Of a stretch of 64,000 nucleotides of DNA, positions 35,756 through 44,648 are shown piece by piece. The first letter of the stretch is position 1. Each line of letters opens with the position of its first letter. The notes beneath the pieces are model-generated. The model searched no databases, was not told where the DNA came from, and was given only the letters and a program-made list of their open reading frames with translations. Source of the DNA: Aminobacter niigataensis (GTDB lineage Bacteria > Pseudomonadota > Alphaproteobacteria > Rhizobiales > Rhizobiaceae); contig NZ_JACHOT010000006.1 of assembly GCF_014200015.1 (NCBI RefSeq), positions 62,001 through 126,000 on the forward strand, in the 5' to 3' direction. The translations under genes and the position numbers were made by a program.

Positions 35756-36730
35756 CTAACCGGCGCGCCGACGGATGAAATCGACGAACAATATGGCCTG
35801 CGGTCCAGGCTCTATGGCACGCCAACACTCCAGCGCCAGGGTTGCCACCCCCGAAGCATCGATGGTGATGCAGCCGTGTGACAGCGGTCCAGATGCATTT
35901 GGCAGCCGTACCGTAACATCATATGCGCCGCAGGCGGGTTTGAGCACGCTGCCGTGCCAAGCCACGATCTTCTCTCCCGATCGCAACACCGCAGCCGGCT
36001 CTACTCCCAGCTCGACGCTCCACGCATGGCCGAGCAATGAGTTGGCTGCCTCGATGTCACCCGACATGAGCAGATTGCGCACGCGCGTCGACGAACAGGT
36101 GGCGTCGTCCCAGTGAATGTCCTCGACCACCGTCACCGCAAACCCGCGCTGTTGTCCAAGGCGTCGCAAAAGATCCACGTCGCCGCGTCGCTGCCGGCCG
36201 AAACGAAAATTGTGGCCGACAACCAACCGCGAGACCTTGAACCCGTCGACCAGGATTTCATCGATGAAATCCTCCGGCTCCTGTCCGGCGAAGGCGTGGT
36301 CAAAACGCGGGCTGTACAGGAAGTCGACGCCGAGCCGACCGAAAGTTTCCGCTTTGGTGGCGGGCGTGCCGAGACGGAACGCCTTGGCTTGCGGCGCAAA
36401 AAGCTGGCGCGGATGCGGTTCGACGGACATGACGCCGATCGGGCTGCTACCGACGAGCGCGGCCGCCTGGGCCGCCGCCATCAGCGCCTGGTGGCCGCGA
36501 TGGAAGCCATCGAAACTTCCAAGCATCATGACGCTTGCCTGCAAGTCGGCCGGCAGCGTCGCTGCGTCAGTCACCAGCTGCAACGGTCTACCGCATGGCC
36601 CAACAAAGGGGACGCCCATGCCCTGATGCAGATCTCGCGGTGCAATGGATTGGTGGCGCTGGGCAAGATCGCCAATGCGGCCGCGATACGGCGAGAAGAG
36701 TGTATTTCGGGTATCGACCATCGTGTTCAT
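35756..36730 (-). CDS. RibF-like FAD synthetase, accessory copy with divergent kinase domain
   Basis: 324 residues. After a non-conserved extension of about 65 residues comes the nucleotidyltransferase domain: MMLGSFDGFHRGHQALMAAA, SVEPHPRQLF, VVGHNFRFGRQRRGDV and TCSSTRVRNLL. The C-terminal region (about 235-324), where riboflavin kinase should be, lacks its usual motifs (GSVLKPACGAYDVTV instead of a clear PT/PN-containing site). It probably adenylylates FMN to FAD but may not phosphorylate riboflavin. In a cluster with HpaB/HpaC, a dedicated FAD supply makes sense. Confidence 0.85.
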   Translation of the reverse strand: MNTMVDTRNTLFSPYRGRIGDLAQRHQSIAPRDLHQGMGVPFVGPCGRPLQLVTDAATLPADLQASVMMLGSFDGFHRGHQALMAAAQAAALVGSSPIGVMSVEPHPRQLFAPQAKAFRLGTPATKAETFGRLGVDFLYSPRFDHAFAGQEPEDFIDEILVDGFKVSRLVVGHNFRFGRQRRGDVDLLRRLGQQRGFAVTVVEDIHWDDATCSSTRVRNLLMSGDIEAANSLLGHAWSVELGVEPAAVLRSGEKIVAWHGSVLKPACGAYDVTVRLPNASGPLSHGCITIDASGVATLALECWRAIEPGPQAILFVDFIRRRAG

Positions 36731-36817
36731 GATCGAAAAAATAGCTCAACTTCATGCCTCGGGAAAATATGAAAGTGCAAGCAACAGGATCAGCAATTCT
36801 GATCCACCAGCCGACGG

Positions 36818-37393
36818 CTAGGCACGCGTCTCCGGTTCGAAAGCAGCAACCAGGCACACGCTGTCCCGGCCCGGAGCAATATCGACCCGGGCAACGTCCC
36901 GCACGATAAGCGTTTCGCCGGCATCGATGCGGCCGGGGGATGCGATGCATTCGCCGCGCACGGCATGCACGACAAGCAGCCCACCTGGCGGAACGGACAT
37001 GCTGCCTCCGTCGGAATTGCCTACCACGGCGACCCGTGCAGACCAGCGTCCGCGGCGCGTCATGACGTTCATGACCTGTGATGCACCGCCTGGCAACTGC
37101 GAACATGGCGCCGATACACTGTCGAAGCGATAGGGCGACAGGTGCCCTAGCGCGACCTCCTCCCCGTCCTCGAAGCGAAGGACCAGGGGATTTTCGCCAA
37201 GGCGCGTGATCGTCCGGTCGATGCCCGGAAACGGAGAGAACTGTGATTCATCGACGATCGGCGCCCGGCTGATGCGAATATCGAAGTTCTCATGCGTTGC
37301 ACCTTGCGGCAGCAGGAGAACGTCTTCGGTGACGCCCCGGCCATTTTTCCAGGGCGTCGTTCGATAGTCCTGCTCGGTCAAGAATTCCAACAT
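36818..37393 (-). CDS. HutD/Ves family protein
   Basis: 191 residues of the bicupin HutD family: TPWKNGRGVTEDVLLLP (residues about 13-29), FDIRISRAPIVDESQFSPFP and FRFDSVSAPC-like central strands. HutD is linked to histidine utilisation in other bacteria with an ill-defined regulatory or metabolite-buffering role. Here it sits between a polyamine-type ABC importer and the RibF-like gene, with no histidine-catabolic genes beside it. Function in this cluster unknown. Confidence 0.87.
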   Translation of the reverse strand: MLEFLTEQDYRTTPWKNGRGVTEDVLLLPQGATHENFDIRISRAPIVDESQFSPFPGIDRTITRLGENPLVLRFEDGEEVALGHLSPYRFDSVSAPCSQLPGGASQVMNVMTRRGRWSARVAVVGNSDGGSMSVPPGGLLVVHAVRGECIASPGRIDAGETLIVRDVARVDIAPGRDSVCLVAAFEPETRA

Positions 37394-37470
37394 CAGGATT
37401 GCCCTTCCTGCCAGCCAGGGCCTCGGCGCCGGCCGGTCATACGTTCTGCACCGGCGCCCGAGGTTCAGCT

Positions 37471-38592
37471 TCAGCTCGACTTGTCGGCGAGGAGAATGAC
37501 CTGCGACAAATCGAAGGCGATCTGCGTCGGCATTCCCACGGGAACCCTGCCGACAACGTCGCCGCCAGGAAGCCGCATCTCGATCGGACCGAGGCCGTCA
37601 ACGCGCAGACGCGTGATCGTGTGCGAACCCTGATAGATGTGGGTCAGCACTTCACCCGTGACGACGTTGCAGCCGGCGTCGGCGGACGTCGCTATCCGGA
37701 TGTGCTCAGGCCGCACGAACGCCTGCACCATCTCTCCCTGGCCGAACTGCCATTCCGCACGCCGTGGCGCGGTCATGCGGATATTTCCGATTGCCAGCGA
37801 GATCTCGCGGTCGGATGCCTGATAGATTGCCGCCGGCAAGGCGTTGATTTCACCGATGAAGGAGGCAACGAAACCGTTGGCCGGATTGCGGTAGAGATCG
37901 ATCGGCTCGGCCACCTGCTGAATTTGACCGCGGTTCATCACCACGATGCGATCGGAAAGGCTCAGCGCCTCGCCCTGGTCGTGTGTCACGAAGATCGTTG
38001 TCAGGCCGGTATTACGATGCATTTCGATCAACTCGACCTGCATCTGGGCACGCAGGCTCTTGTCGAGCGCCGACAAGGGTTCGTCGAGCAGCAGAACCTT
38101 GGGCTGGATGGCGATAGCGCGGGCCAGGGCGACACGCTGCTGCTGGCCTCCCGACAGTTGCGAGATGCGCCGGCCTTCCATGCCCGACAGCTTCATCATC
38201 TCGATGGTCTGCATGACCTTGTGCGTAACTTCGCTCTTGGAGAACTTCCGCTGGCGCAGGCCGAAGGCCACGTTGTCGAAGACGTTCATGTGCGGAAACA
38301 GCGCATAGCTCTGGAAAACCATGCCGGTGTCGCGCAGATGAACGGGAACATCGGTGACGTCGACGCCACCGATGTGGATCGCTCCGGCGCTGGGGTCGAT
38401 GAAGCCCGCCACCATGTTGAGCAACGTGGTCTTGCCGCAGCCGCTAGGCCCGAGCAGGGTGACGAATTCCCCGGTACGGATCGGCAGCGATACGTTGTTG
38501 ACTGCGTGGAACGAGCCGAACGTCTTGCTTACGGCCTTGATCTCGACCGAGTGTTCGAGAGCTGTGATGGCGGTCATTTTTTGATGCATCAT
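37471..38592 (-). CDS. ABC transporter ATP-binding protein, PotA-like
   Basis: 373 residues with Walker A GPSGCGKTT, Q-loop VFQSYALFPH, signature LSGGQQQR and Walker B KVLLLDEPLSALD, then a TOBE domain over the last 90 residues. It energises import by the two permeases encoded directly upstream in transcription order. The start MMHQKMTAITAL could be either the first ATG or that at MTAITAL. Confidence 0.93.
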   Translation of the reverse strand: MMHQKMTAITALEHSVEIKAVSKTFGSFHAVNNVSLPIRTGEFVTLLGPSGCGKTTLLNMVAGFIDPSAGAIHIGGVDVTDVPVHLRDTGMVFQSYALFPHMNVFDNVAFGLRQRKFSKSEVTHKVMQTIEMMKLSGMEGRRISQLSGGQQQRVALARAIAIQPKVLLLDEPLSALDKSLRAQMQVELIEMHRNTGLTTIFVTHDQGEALSLSDRIVVMNRGQIQQVAEPIDLYRNPANGFVASFIGEINALPAAIYQASDREISLAIGNIRMTAPRRAEWQFGQGEMVQAFVRPEHIRIATSADAGCNVVTGEVLTHIYQGSHTITRLRVDGLGPIEMRLPGGDVVGRVPVGMPTQIAFDLSQVILLADKSS

Positions 38593-38612
38593 GGTGCTAA
38601 ACCTCTAGCGCT

Positions 38613-39422
38613 TCAGCCGTTGTCGATTCCAAGGATTCGACGGAGGCCGAGGAAATGATTGGCAATGATCATGATCGCTGTCGTCGAAAGGATCAGCAGC
38701 GCCGATATCGCCGAAATGGTGGGGTCCGCATATTCCCGGATGTAATTGTACATCGCGACCGGCAGCGTTTGGGTGCGGCTTGCGGTGACGTAGAGCGAAG
38801 CCGTGAACTCGGTCAGCGACAGAATCGATGCGATGAGCCAGCCGCCTATCATACCGGGCAAAATCAAGGGAACCGTGATCTTGACCATCACCCTGGTGGG
38901 CGTGGCGCCGAGATTGGCCGCCGCGCGGGCGTAGTTCGGGTCGACATTGCTCAGCGAGACAAAAACTGCGCGAGTCACGAATGGTGTCACAAGCAACAGA
39001 TGGGCCATGACAATGACAGCAAAGCCCTGCGTCAGGTTGAGATGGCTGCCGAGCAGAAGGAAGCCAAATCCTGTGGTGAAATGCGGCACGATCAGCGGCG
39101 ACCACAGCGCGGCTTCAAGGAGACCGCGACCACGGAAATTATAGTGGAAGATCAGATAGGCGAAGCTTGATCCAAGCAGCATGGCGAGTGTCGAAGACAC
39201 CCCCATGACGATCAAGCTATTTTTGAAGGCCACCTGAAAGTCCGGATATGTCAGCGCCTTTTCATACCAGCGCAGCGAAAAGCCGTTTGGCGGAAACGCC
39301 ATGACTTCCGTGGGGTTGAACGATGTCGCGACGACGACCACGGCAGGCAGCGTCATATAGACCAGGATCGCCACTACGGCCGTCCAGAACAGAGTGCTTC
39401 GCATGTTCGTACCCTTGCTCAT
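38613..39422 (-). CDS. ABC transporter permease, PotC-like
   Basis: 269 residues with about six membrane helices and an EAA-type loop (RAAANLGATPTRVMVKITVP). The first ATG overlaps the end of the PotB-like gene (ATGA); a second at MRSTLFW, six codons later, is also possible. It forms the channel of the third polyamine-class importer of the window. Confidence 0.91.
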   Translation of the reverse strand: MSKGTNMRSTLFWTAVVAILVYMTLPAVVVVATSFNPTEVMAFPPNGFSLRWYEKALTYPDFQVAFKNSLIVMGVSSTLAMLLGSSFAYLIFHYNFRGRGLLEAALWSPLIVPHFTTGFGFLLLGSHLNLTQGFAVIVMAHLLLVTPFVTRAVFVSLSNVDPNYARAAANLGATPTRVMVKITVPLILPGMIGGWLIASILSLTEFTASLYVTASRTQTLPVAMYNYIREYADPTISAISALLILSTTAIMIIANHFLGLRRILGIDNG

Positions 39423-40276
39423 GACGTCGCCATGTTCTGCTCGAGGCGGGCCGTGAGGAGTTTCATCAATGCCAGGCTTCCAAGTGCGGCAACCAGCGCG
39501 ACAAGGCTAAGCACCGCCGCAAAGGGCAGGTTGAATGACGAGAAGCCCTGGAGATAGACGACATTTGAAATCATCAGCACCTTGCCTCCGCCGATCAGTT
39601 GAGGTGTCGAGAAGGCGCTCATCGTCCAGGCGAAGACCACGACGAAGCCGGAGAGAATGCCCGGCAGGGTAAGTGGAATGGTCACCCACCAGAAAACCGT
39701 GTTCGGTGTGGCGCCAAGATTGGCGGCCGCCTTTTCACAGTCGCGGTTGATCTGGCTGATCGCGGTCGCCAGCAGGATGATCATGACCGGCATTGCAAAT
39801 TGCACTAGGGCGATGACGACGCCCACCCGCGTGTACATGATCGGCACGGACCGATCGATGATGCCCAGCGACTTCAGCGCCGTGTTGACGACACCGTCCG
39901 AGCCGAGCACCAGCATCCAGGAATAGGTGCGCACGATTTCGCCGGTGAACAGCGGCGTGATCGCCAGGACCACAAGTACCGAGCGCACCCAGTTCCGCTC
40001 GGCGCGTACCAATGCAAACGAAATCGGATAGCTCAGCAGCAGTGCGAAGAACGCCGTCGCAAAGCTTAGGATGAAGGTGTCGAGCAAGACCCAATAGTAG
40101 ATTGGCCGATTGATGCGGGTGAAGTTTTCCAGCGTGAAGCCACCGACATTCAGCGATCCGGGAACGAATTCGAGGAAGCTGTACTTCAGGACATTGAACA
40201 TCGCTGCGGCGAAAATCACCGCGACGAGTACCGCTGGCACGAGAAACTGAACGAAAAAGGGGCGCTGTCTGGTCAT
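39419..40276 (-). CDS. ABC transporter permease, PotB-like
   Basis: 285 residues from MTRQRPFFVQFL; a frame open upstream to 40357 runs through a hairpin and into the binding-protein gene and is rejected. Hydrophobic segments begin at residue 8 and the EAA-type loop reads KAAANLGATPNTVFWWVTIP. It is coupled by ATGA overlap to the next permease. A hairpin lies 7 bp before its ATG and leaves little room for a ribosome site. Confidence 0.91.
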   Translation of the reverse strand: MTRQRPFFVQFLVPAVLVAVIFAAAMFNVLKYSFLEFVPGSLNVGGFTLENFTRINRPIYYWVLLDTFILSFATAFFALLLSYPISFALVRAERNWVRSVLVVLAITPLFTGEIVRTYSWMLVLGSDGVVNTALKSLGIIDRSVPIMYTRVGVVIALVQFAMPVMIILLATAISQINRDCEKAAANLGATPNTVFWWVTIPLTLPGILSGFVVVFAWTMSAFSTPQLIGGGKVLMISNVVYLQGFSSFNLPFAAVLSLVALVAALGSLALMKLLTARLEQNMATS

Positions 40277-40282
40277 GGCCGT

Positions 40283-40307
40283 TGGGCAGCGCACAAGGCG
40301 CTGCCCA
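40283..40307 (-). terminator. hairpin between binding-protein and PotB-like genes
   Basis: TGGGCAGCGC-acaag-GCGCTGCCCA, a perfect 10-bp stem with a 5-base loop, in the 44-bp gap between the genes. No T-run. It probably favours the binding-protein message and lowers permease translation, since it occupies the place of the Shine-Dalgarno region. Confidence 0.65.
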
Positions 40308-40320
40308 TCCTCTCGACTGG

Positions 40321-41346
40321 TTACTGCATCATGTTTTCGGTGAACCAGATCTTCCACTGCGGAAGAAGCTTGGCGTAGGTCGCATCGTCAAGCACGATCG
40401 CCTGGGTCTTCCACTGCTCGTCGGTCGTGAAGATCCCTGGCAGTTTCGCAAGCTCTTCCGAAATCTTGGCCTTGCGGTTCATCGGCGAACATTTGTGGAA
40501 TTCGCAGATCTCCTGCTGAACGATGGGGTCCAGCGCGACGTTGATGAACTCGTGCGCGGCATCGAGCTTCTTGGTTCCCGTGTTGATGCCCAGGGCGCCG
40601 ATGCCAACCACGGCACCTTCCTTCGGGATGGCAATCTCGATCGGCAAGCCCTGCTCGATCAAATGGTATCCATTGATCGACAGCAGGACCTGCACAGGCG
40701 TTTCACCGGTGCGGATGAGATCCTGGCTGGTCGCATCCGACTGATAGAAGGCCTTGATGTTGGGCTTCAGCGCAGTCAGCTTGTCGGTGATGCTTTCCCA
40801 ATCCGCCGGGCTTTTGCCTTCCATGACCGAAGCGGCGATGACGACATGGCTGGGATCGAAATCCGGGAGACCCAGGCTGCTCTTCATGGATTCGTCCCAC
40901 AGAACTTTCCATGAATCGATCTTGAAGCCTTCAGGCATGAGATCGGTGCGGAAGGCCGGCGAATAGACGTAGGAGTAAACGCCCATCTCGTAGCCGCCGC
41001 GATCGCCGGCAGGGTAGAGGTCGGCGGCGTTCGGAACCTTGCTCATATCGAGTTTTTCGAAAAGGCCATCCGATTGATAGAGGGCCCCCACATGCGATGT
41101 CGTGTAGGTCACGTCGGACTCGGGATTTCCCTTGGCGACCTTGGCCTTGGCCAGACGGTCGAGCGTGCCGCCGGTGATGAACTCGACTTCCATCCCTGTA
41201 CGCTTGGTGAATTCCTTGGCGATAATGGCCGTTCCGTCCTTCCAGTTTCCGCCCCAGGTGCTGACGATCAGCTTCTCCTGTGCGCCCGACTGCGTCGCGA
41301 ACGATGCCAGCGCCATGGCGCCGATGCCAATCCAATAATTCTTCAT
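40321..41346 (-). CDS. periplasmic solute-binding protein, PotD-like
   Basis: 341 residues with signal peptide MKNYWIGIGAMALASFATQS. The mature protein (LIVSTWGGNWKDGTAIIAKE, VEFITGGTLDRLAKAKVAKG) is typical of the spermidine/putrescine-binding class. It supplies ligand to the PotABC-like proteins encoded next. The associated HpaBC, RidA, HutD and GhrA-like genes suggest an amine- or acid-containing aromatic or heterocyclic ligand, but this is inference. Confidence 0.9.
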   Translation of the reverse strand: MKNYWIGIGAMALASFATQSGAQEKLIVSTWGGNWKDGTAIIAKEFTKRTGMEVEFITGGTLDRLAKAKVAKGNPESDVTYTTSHVGALYQSDGLFEKLDMSKVPNAADLYPAGDRGGYEMGVYSYVYSPAFRTDLMPEGFKIDSWKVLWDESMKSSLGLPDFDPSHVVIAASVMEGKSPADWESITDKLTALKPNIKAFYQSDATSQDLIRTGETPVQVLLSINGYHLIEQGLPIEIAIPKEGAVVGIGALGINTGTKKLDAAHEFINVALDPIVQQEICEFHKCSPMNRKAKISEELAKLPGIFTTDEQWKTQAIVLDDATYAKLLPQWKIWFTENMMQ

Positions 41347-41451
41347 TGCATGCTCCTCACTTTTTCATTGTTGTTTATTGACACCAACGTTGCCAAGCAT
41401 CGCGTTCCCCAGCGATGCGAGACAGCGCCAACCTCAGGGATTTCCCTGAAC

Positions 41452-42387
41452 CTAGTAGCCCCTTTGCGGATCGACTTGATGAAGGGGCGCTTCACCGCGG
41501 CGCACGCGCCTTATGCTCTCGGCCACATCGCGAACCGCCAGAGCGGGCACGGTAATGCTGGCCAGATGTGGCGTTATGAAAACGTTGTCCAAGGCCCAGT
41601 ATGGATGGCTCGGTGGCAACGGCTCGGCGCCGAACACGTCAAGCGTTGCTTCGCCGATGGCTCCCGATCTAAGTGCCGCCACCAGGGCTGCTTCATCGAC
41701 CACAGCACTACGCGAAACGTTGATGAACTTGGCGCCAGCCGGCATCAGCGCCAGTTCACGCGCGCCAAGGAGGGCATGCGTGTCGTTTGTCGCCGGAAGC
41801 ATCGATACAAAGATCTCGCATTCTCCGAGCAGGGCATCGAGCGAGCTACGTCCGGCGTGACATGCGACCCCGGGAATGGTCTTCAATGAACGCGACCATC
41901 CACGAACGTCATAGCCCATATCGGCAAGCGATTTGGCCGCATGGGCACCGAGTTCGCCGAGACCGAGGACGCAGACCTTGATTTCGGACAGGGCGCGCGG
42001 GTGGACATAGTGCCACTCCCCTCGCCGCTTGGCGCGCTCGAAGATATGCATGTCACGGGCGTAGCGGGTCACTGCAAAGATGACATAGCTCGTCATGAGC
42101 GACACCATCCCGGGATCCGAAAGGCGGGTAATAGGAACAGGCACGAGGTCGTCGCGGTTCAACAGCGCGTCCACCCCAGCGCCAAGGTTGGTCAAAAGCT
42201 TGAGATTGCGGAACCTCTGGAAGAAGCCTTTCGGAGGCAGCCAGCACAAGGCGTAACTGACTTCCGCAGGATCGCCACCGTCTTCGTCAACGCGAAAATC
42301 CAGATCCGGCAATTCGCTGGCGAGAGCATCCCGCCATGCCGCGGGATCATCCACGGGACTGTAGAAGACAAGAGCATCACGCTTCAT
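41452..42387 (-). CDS. D-2-hydroxyacid dehydrogenase, GhrA-like
   Basis: 311 residues from MKRDALVFYSPVDD. The NAD(P)-binding motif VLGLGELGAHAAKSLADMGY (about 139-158), the catalytic Arg/Glu/His context (NVSRSAVVDE, GAEPLPPSHPYW, FITPHLASIT) and the short length match glyoxylate/hydroxypyruvate reductase A. It reduces 2-oxoacids to D-hydroxyacids. It is the first gene of the leftward array, 105 bp ahead of the binding-protein gene. Confidence 0.9.
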   Translation of the reverse strand: MKRDALVFYSPVDDPAAWRDALASELPDLDFRVDEDGGDPAEVSYALCWLPPKGFFQRFRNLKLLTNLGAGVDALLNRDDLVPVPITRLSDPGMVSLMTSYVIFAVTRYARDMHIFERAKRRGEWHYVHPRALSEIKVCVLGLGELGAHAAKSLADMGYDVRGWSRSLKTIPGVACHAGRSSLDALLGECEIFVSMLPATNDTHALLGARELALMPAGAKFINVSRSAVVDEAALVAALRSGAIGEATLDVFGAEPLPPSHPYWALDNVFITPHLASITVPALAVRDVAESIRRVRRGEAPLHQVDPQRGY

Positions 42388-43101
42388 GCTAAACCCTTCT
42401 GCCGAGACTGATCGCGGCCTGCCACCGCCGCCGATTGGTCTTTTGTCCAGGCCCCTCGAGACCTGATCCTCGAACCAAGATATGGAAGTTCGCTGGTTAA
42501 CGATGTGACGCCGGGGGACCATTGAAAAGAACTTTTAGTCGTTCCTTTGCATTGGATATTCCGATCCTATCGCAGGCCAGCCTAGCGGCTCGCATTTTGC
42601 CCTGAGCGCACTATCGAAGGCTCACTGCAGCGAAAAACTGCAATGCCAGTTGCTCGAATGTATGCGCTGCAATTTGGACGGCTAAATGCCCCCGTATCGG
42701 GCTAATTCTTGCGGCAAAGCCTCGGGCCGGAACTCGTTCAAGCCAATCAAGATATGATCTGCTTGCCATTGTGGAAGCGTGCACGAAACTTGGTCTGGCG
42801 TCCTACGCCGTTGCACTGGCGTGGATGTTCGACGCCCCTTCATCATCAACGATGGCCATCGCACCAGCGTTGTTGATTTAAGCACAGCACTATTTCAAAC
42901 CAACCTTGATTTCCGAAAACAAGACTCTGATGCGTCGAAATACACCTTCAATCATACCCCACCCGAACCGGATCGCGTTGCGATTTGATGGGCCCTGTTG
43001 GCAAGCACGCTTGCCGGCGGACGCCAAAATCTCGTCATCACCGGATTTCATGGAAATCATGGCCATCCTCCAAGTTATGTGCTGGTCACTAGTGTAAGAA
43101 T
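42388..43101. other. 714-bp intergenic region, no recognised gene
   Basis: Between the GhrA-like gene and the J-domain-like gene. Several short open frames occur on both strands, but none has a family motif or a convincing ribosome site. Base composition drops toward the right end, next to the J-domain-like gene, suggesting foreign or decayed DNA. The promoter for the GhrA-led array should lie near 42400-42540. Confidence 0.4.
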
Positions 43102-43356
43102 TTAGAATCCGAGATAATTTGGCGTAACTGAATCAAATCTATCTGGTTCGACATCATATAATTTTCGCCTAGACACATTTCCTATTACGCTATGTGCATA
43201 ATCAAATTGATACCTCATTCCGAACACTCGAACTATAAAACCAGATATTCCATGCTTAGGTAAATTTGCAACTTTCTTGACATAGGCATTCTCTATCTCA
43301 TCAGCTGTTGCATTCATTTTTACGCCTAGCACTTCGTATAGAGCTGATTTTGCCAT
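43102..43356 (-). CDS. small J-domain-like protein without HPD motif
   Basis: 84 residues starting MAKSALYEVLGVKMNATADE, with GGAG about 9 bases upstream; an extension to 43431 is less likely. The pattern YEVLGV...A.ADEIENAYVKK matches helices I-II of a DnaJ domain, and HSVIGNVSRRKLYD matches helix III, but the His-Pro-Asp loop needed to stimulate Hsp70 is missing (NLPKHGISGF lies there instead). The gene is in a clearly low-G+C patch and has no functional neighbours. Role unknown; it may be a decoy or partner-binding module acquired by transfer. Confidence 0.65.
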   Translation of the reverse strand: MAKSALYEVLGVKMNATADEIENAYVKKVANLPKHGISGFIVRVFGMRYQFDYAHSVIGNVSRRKLYDVEPDRFDSVTPNYLGF

Positions 43357-43640
43357 TTCTGGAGACTCCAACGCATTCGGTGAGGCTGATTGACGTTGAG
43401 GCTGAACCTCCTGAATAAAATTACAAAACACCTTTTCCGAACCAGTAACTCAAGAATTCTGATCCAGTCCCGATTGCGAGATTGTTCAACGGGCGACGAC
43501 TGATCATTGAAGATCTCGCTGAGTTGCGAGCCGGGTGCCTGCCGGTTGTCGCGAAACACCGAGAAGCGCCCGTCAGCAGTTGAGCCTCTCGCCGAATAGC
43601 TTCGGGATGCGCAAAGGTCGTTGCGCCGTTTAAGGTCAGG
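43357..43640. other. intergenic remnant region, no gene recognised
   Basis: 284 bp between the J-domain-like gene and the end of the asparaginase gene. The left part is AT-rich, the right part returns to normal composition. Short open frames carry no family signal. It must contain the end of the long asparaginase operon and the promoter of the J-domain-like gene, but no strong hairpin is obvious. Confidence 0.35.
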
Positions 43641-44639
43641 CTACCTGCCAAATTGCGCGAACAGGGCAGCGATCTCTTGTTCAGGCATGTTGGCAAGTGC
43701 CAGGCACAGCAGAATTCGTGCCTTCGGGCCCTTGAGGCGTCCGGCAAAAATCGCCCCCGCCTCCTCGAGGTCCCGGCCGCCGCCGTCGCCGTAAAGTGGA
43801 AGCACCCGGCCTTGGGGACAACGCGAGGTAACGATGGTGACAAGGCCCTTTTGCGTGGCCCGCGTTACTGCAGCAACCACCTCAGGCGTCGCGTTGCCGC
43901 GGCCGAAGGTTTCGAGCACGATGCCGCGGGAACCAGAGGCTACCGCAGCTTCATACAGGCGCTCGTCTGCCCCCATTGCAAGGGTGATCAAGTCGACGCG
44001 CGTCTCGATGTGTTGTGCCTTGATGGCCGGATACCCCGAAGGCCGACTGGTGATCAGGACCGCGCCATGATCGACCTCGCCCAGCGGCCCCAGGCCACTT
44101 GAATCGTATGCCGCCAGACGCGAGGTATGAACCTTGGTGGCGTCTATGGCGGACAGCACCTTGCCGGCGAATACAACCAGCGTGCCGAGATCGGCGGCAT
44201 CGGCGGACGCAGCAACGGCAATGGCATCGGCAAGGTTGCGCGGCCCATCCGCGTCGGGCTGGTCTGCTCCTCGTTGAGCACCGGTGAAGACGACCGGCTT
44301 GGACGATGAAATGACGAGATTTGCCAGGAAGGCACTCTCTTCGAGCGTATCGGTGCCGTGGGTGACCACACAGCCGCAGATCGTGTCGTCCTTGAGCAAC
44401 TCGTCGATGTGGCAGGCAAGTCGGAACGAAGTTTCGAGGTCGATGCGGTTGCTGCCAAGATTGCTGAATTCCTCAAGGACGATATCCACGGCAGGCGCAA
44501 GCGAACCGAGCGTCGACAGCAATTCTGCACCGGTCGCAACGCTCATCAGAGCTTTCTCGACCGGATCATAACGCGAGGCGATGGTGCCCCCCGTCGAAAC
44601 GACCAGGACCTTTTTCGCACCAATTCGATCCGTGTTCAC
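43641..44639 (-). CDS. L-asparaginase
   Basis: 332 residues. Both catalytic threonine motifs are present: VVSTGGTIASR (residues about 13-23) and VTHGTDTLEES (about 92-102), with the C-terminal domain of the AnsA/AnsB family. No signal peptide, hence probably cytoplasmic. It converts asparagine to aspartate and ammonia, and the aspartase in the same operon completes the path to fumarate. It is the last gene of the operon, 9 bp after the second ATPase. Confidence 0.93.
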   Translation of the reverse strand: MNTDRIGAKKVLVVSTGGTIASRYDPVEKALMSVATGAELLSTLGSLAPAVDIVLEEFSNLGSNRIDLETSFRLACHIDELLKDDTICGCVVTHGTDTLEESAFLANLVISSSKPVVFTGAQRGADQPDADGPRNLADAIAVAASADAADLGTLVVFAGKVLSAIDATKVHTSRLAAYDSSGLGPLGEVDHGAVLITSRPSGYPAIKAQHIETRVDLITLAMGADERLYEAAVASGSRGIVLETFGRGNATPEVVAAVTRATQKGLVTIVTSRCPQGRVLPLYGDGGGRDLEEAGAIFAGRLKGPKARILLCLALANMPEQEIAALFAQFGR

Positions 44640-44648
44640 ACCGCGAGC

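Noticed and set aside
42682-42988. Short open frames on both strands in the 42.4-43.1 kb gap
   Set aside because: No motif, ribosome site or plausible homology; kept only as part of an intergenic entry.
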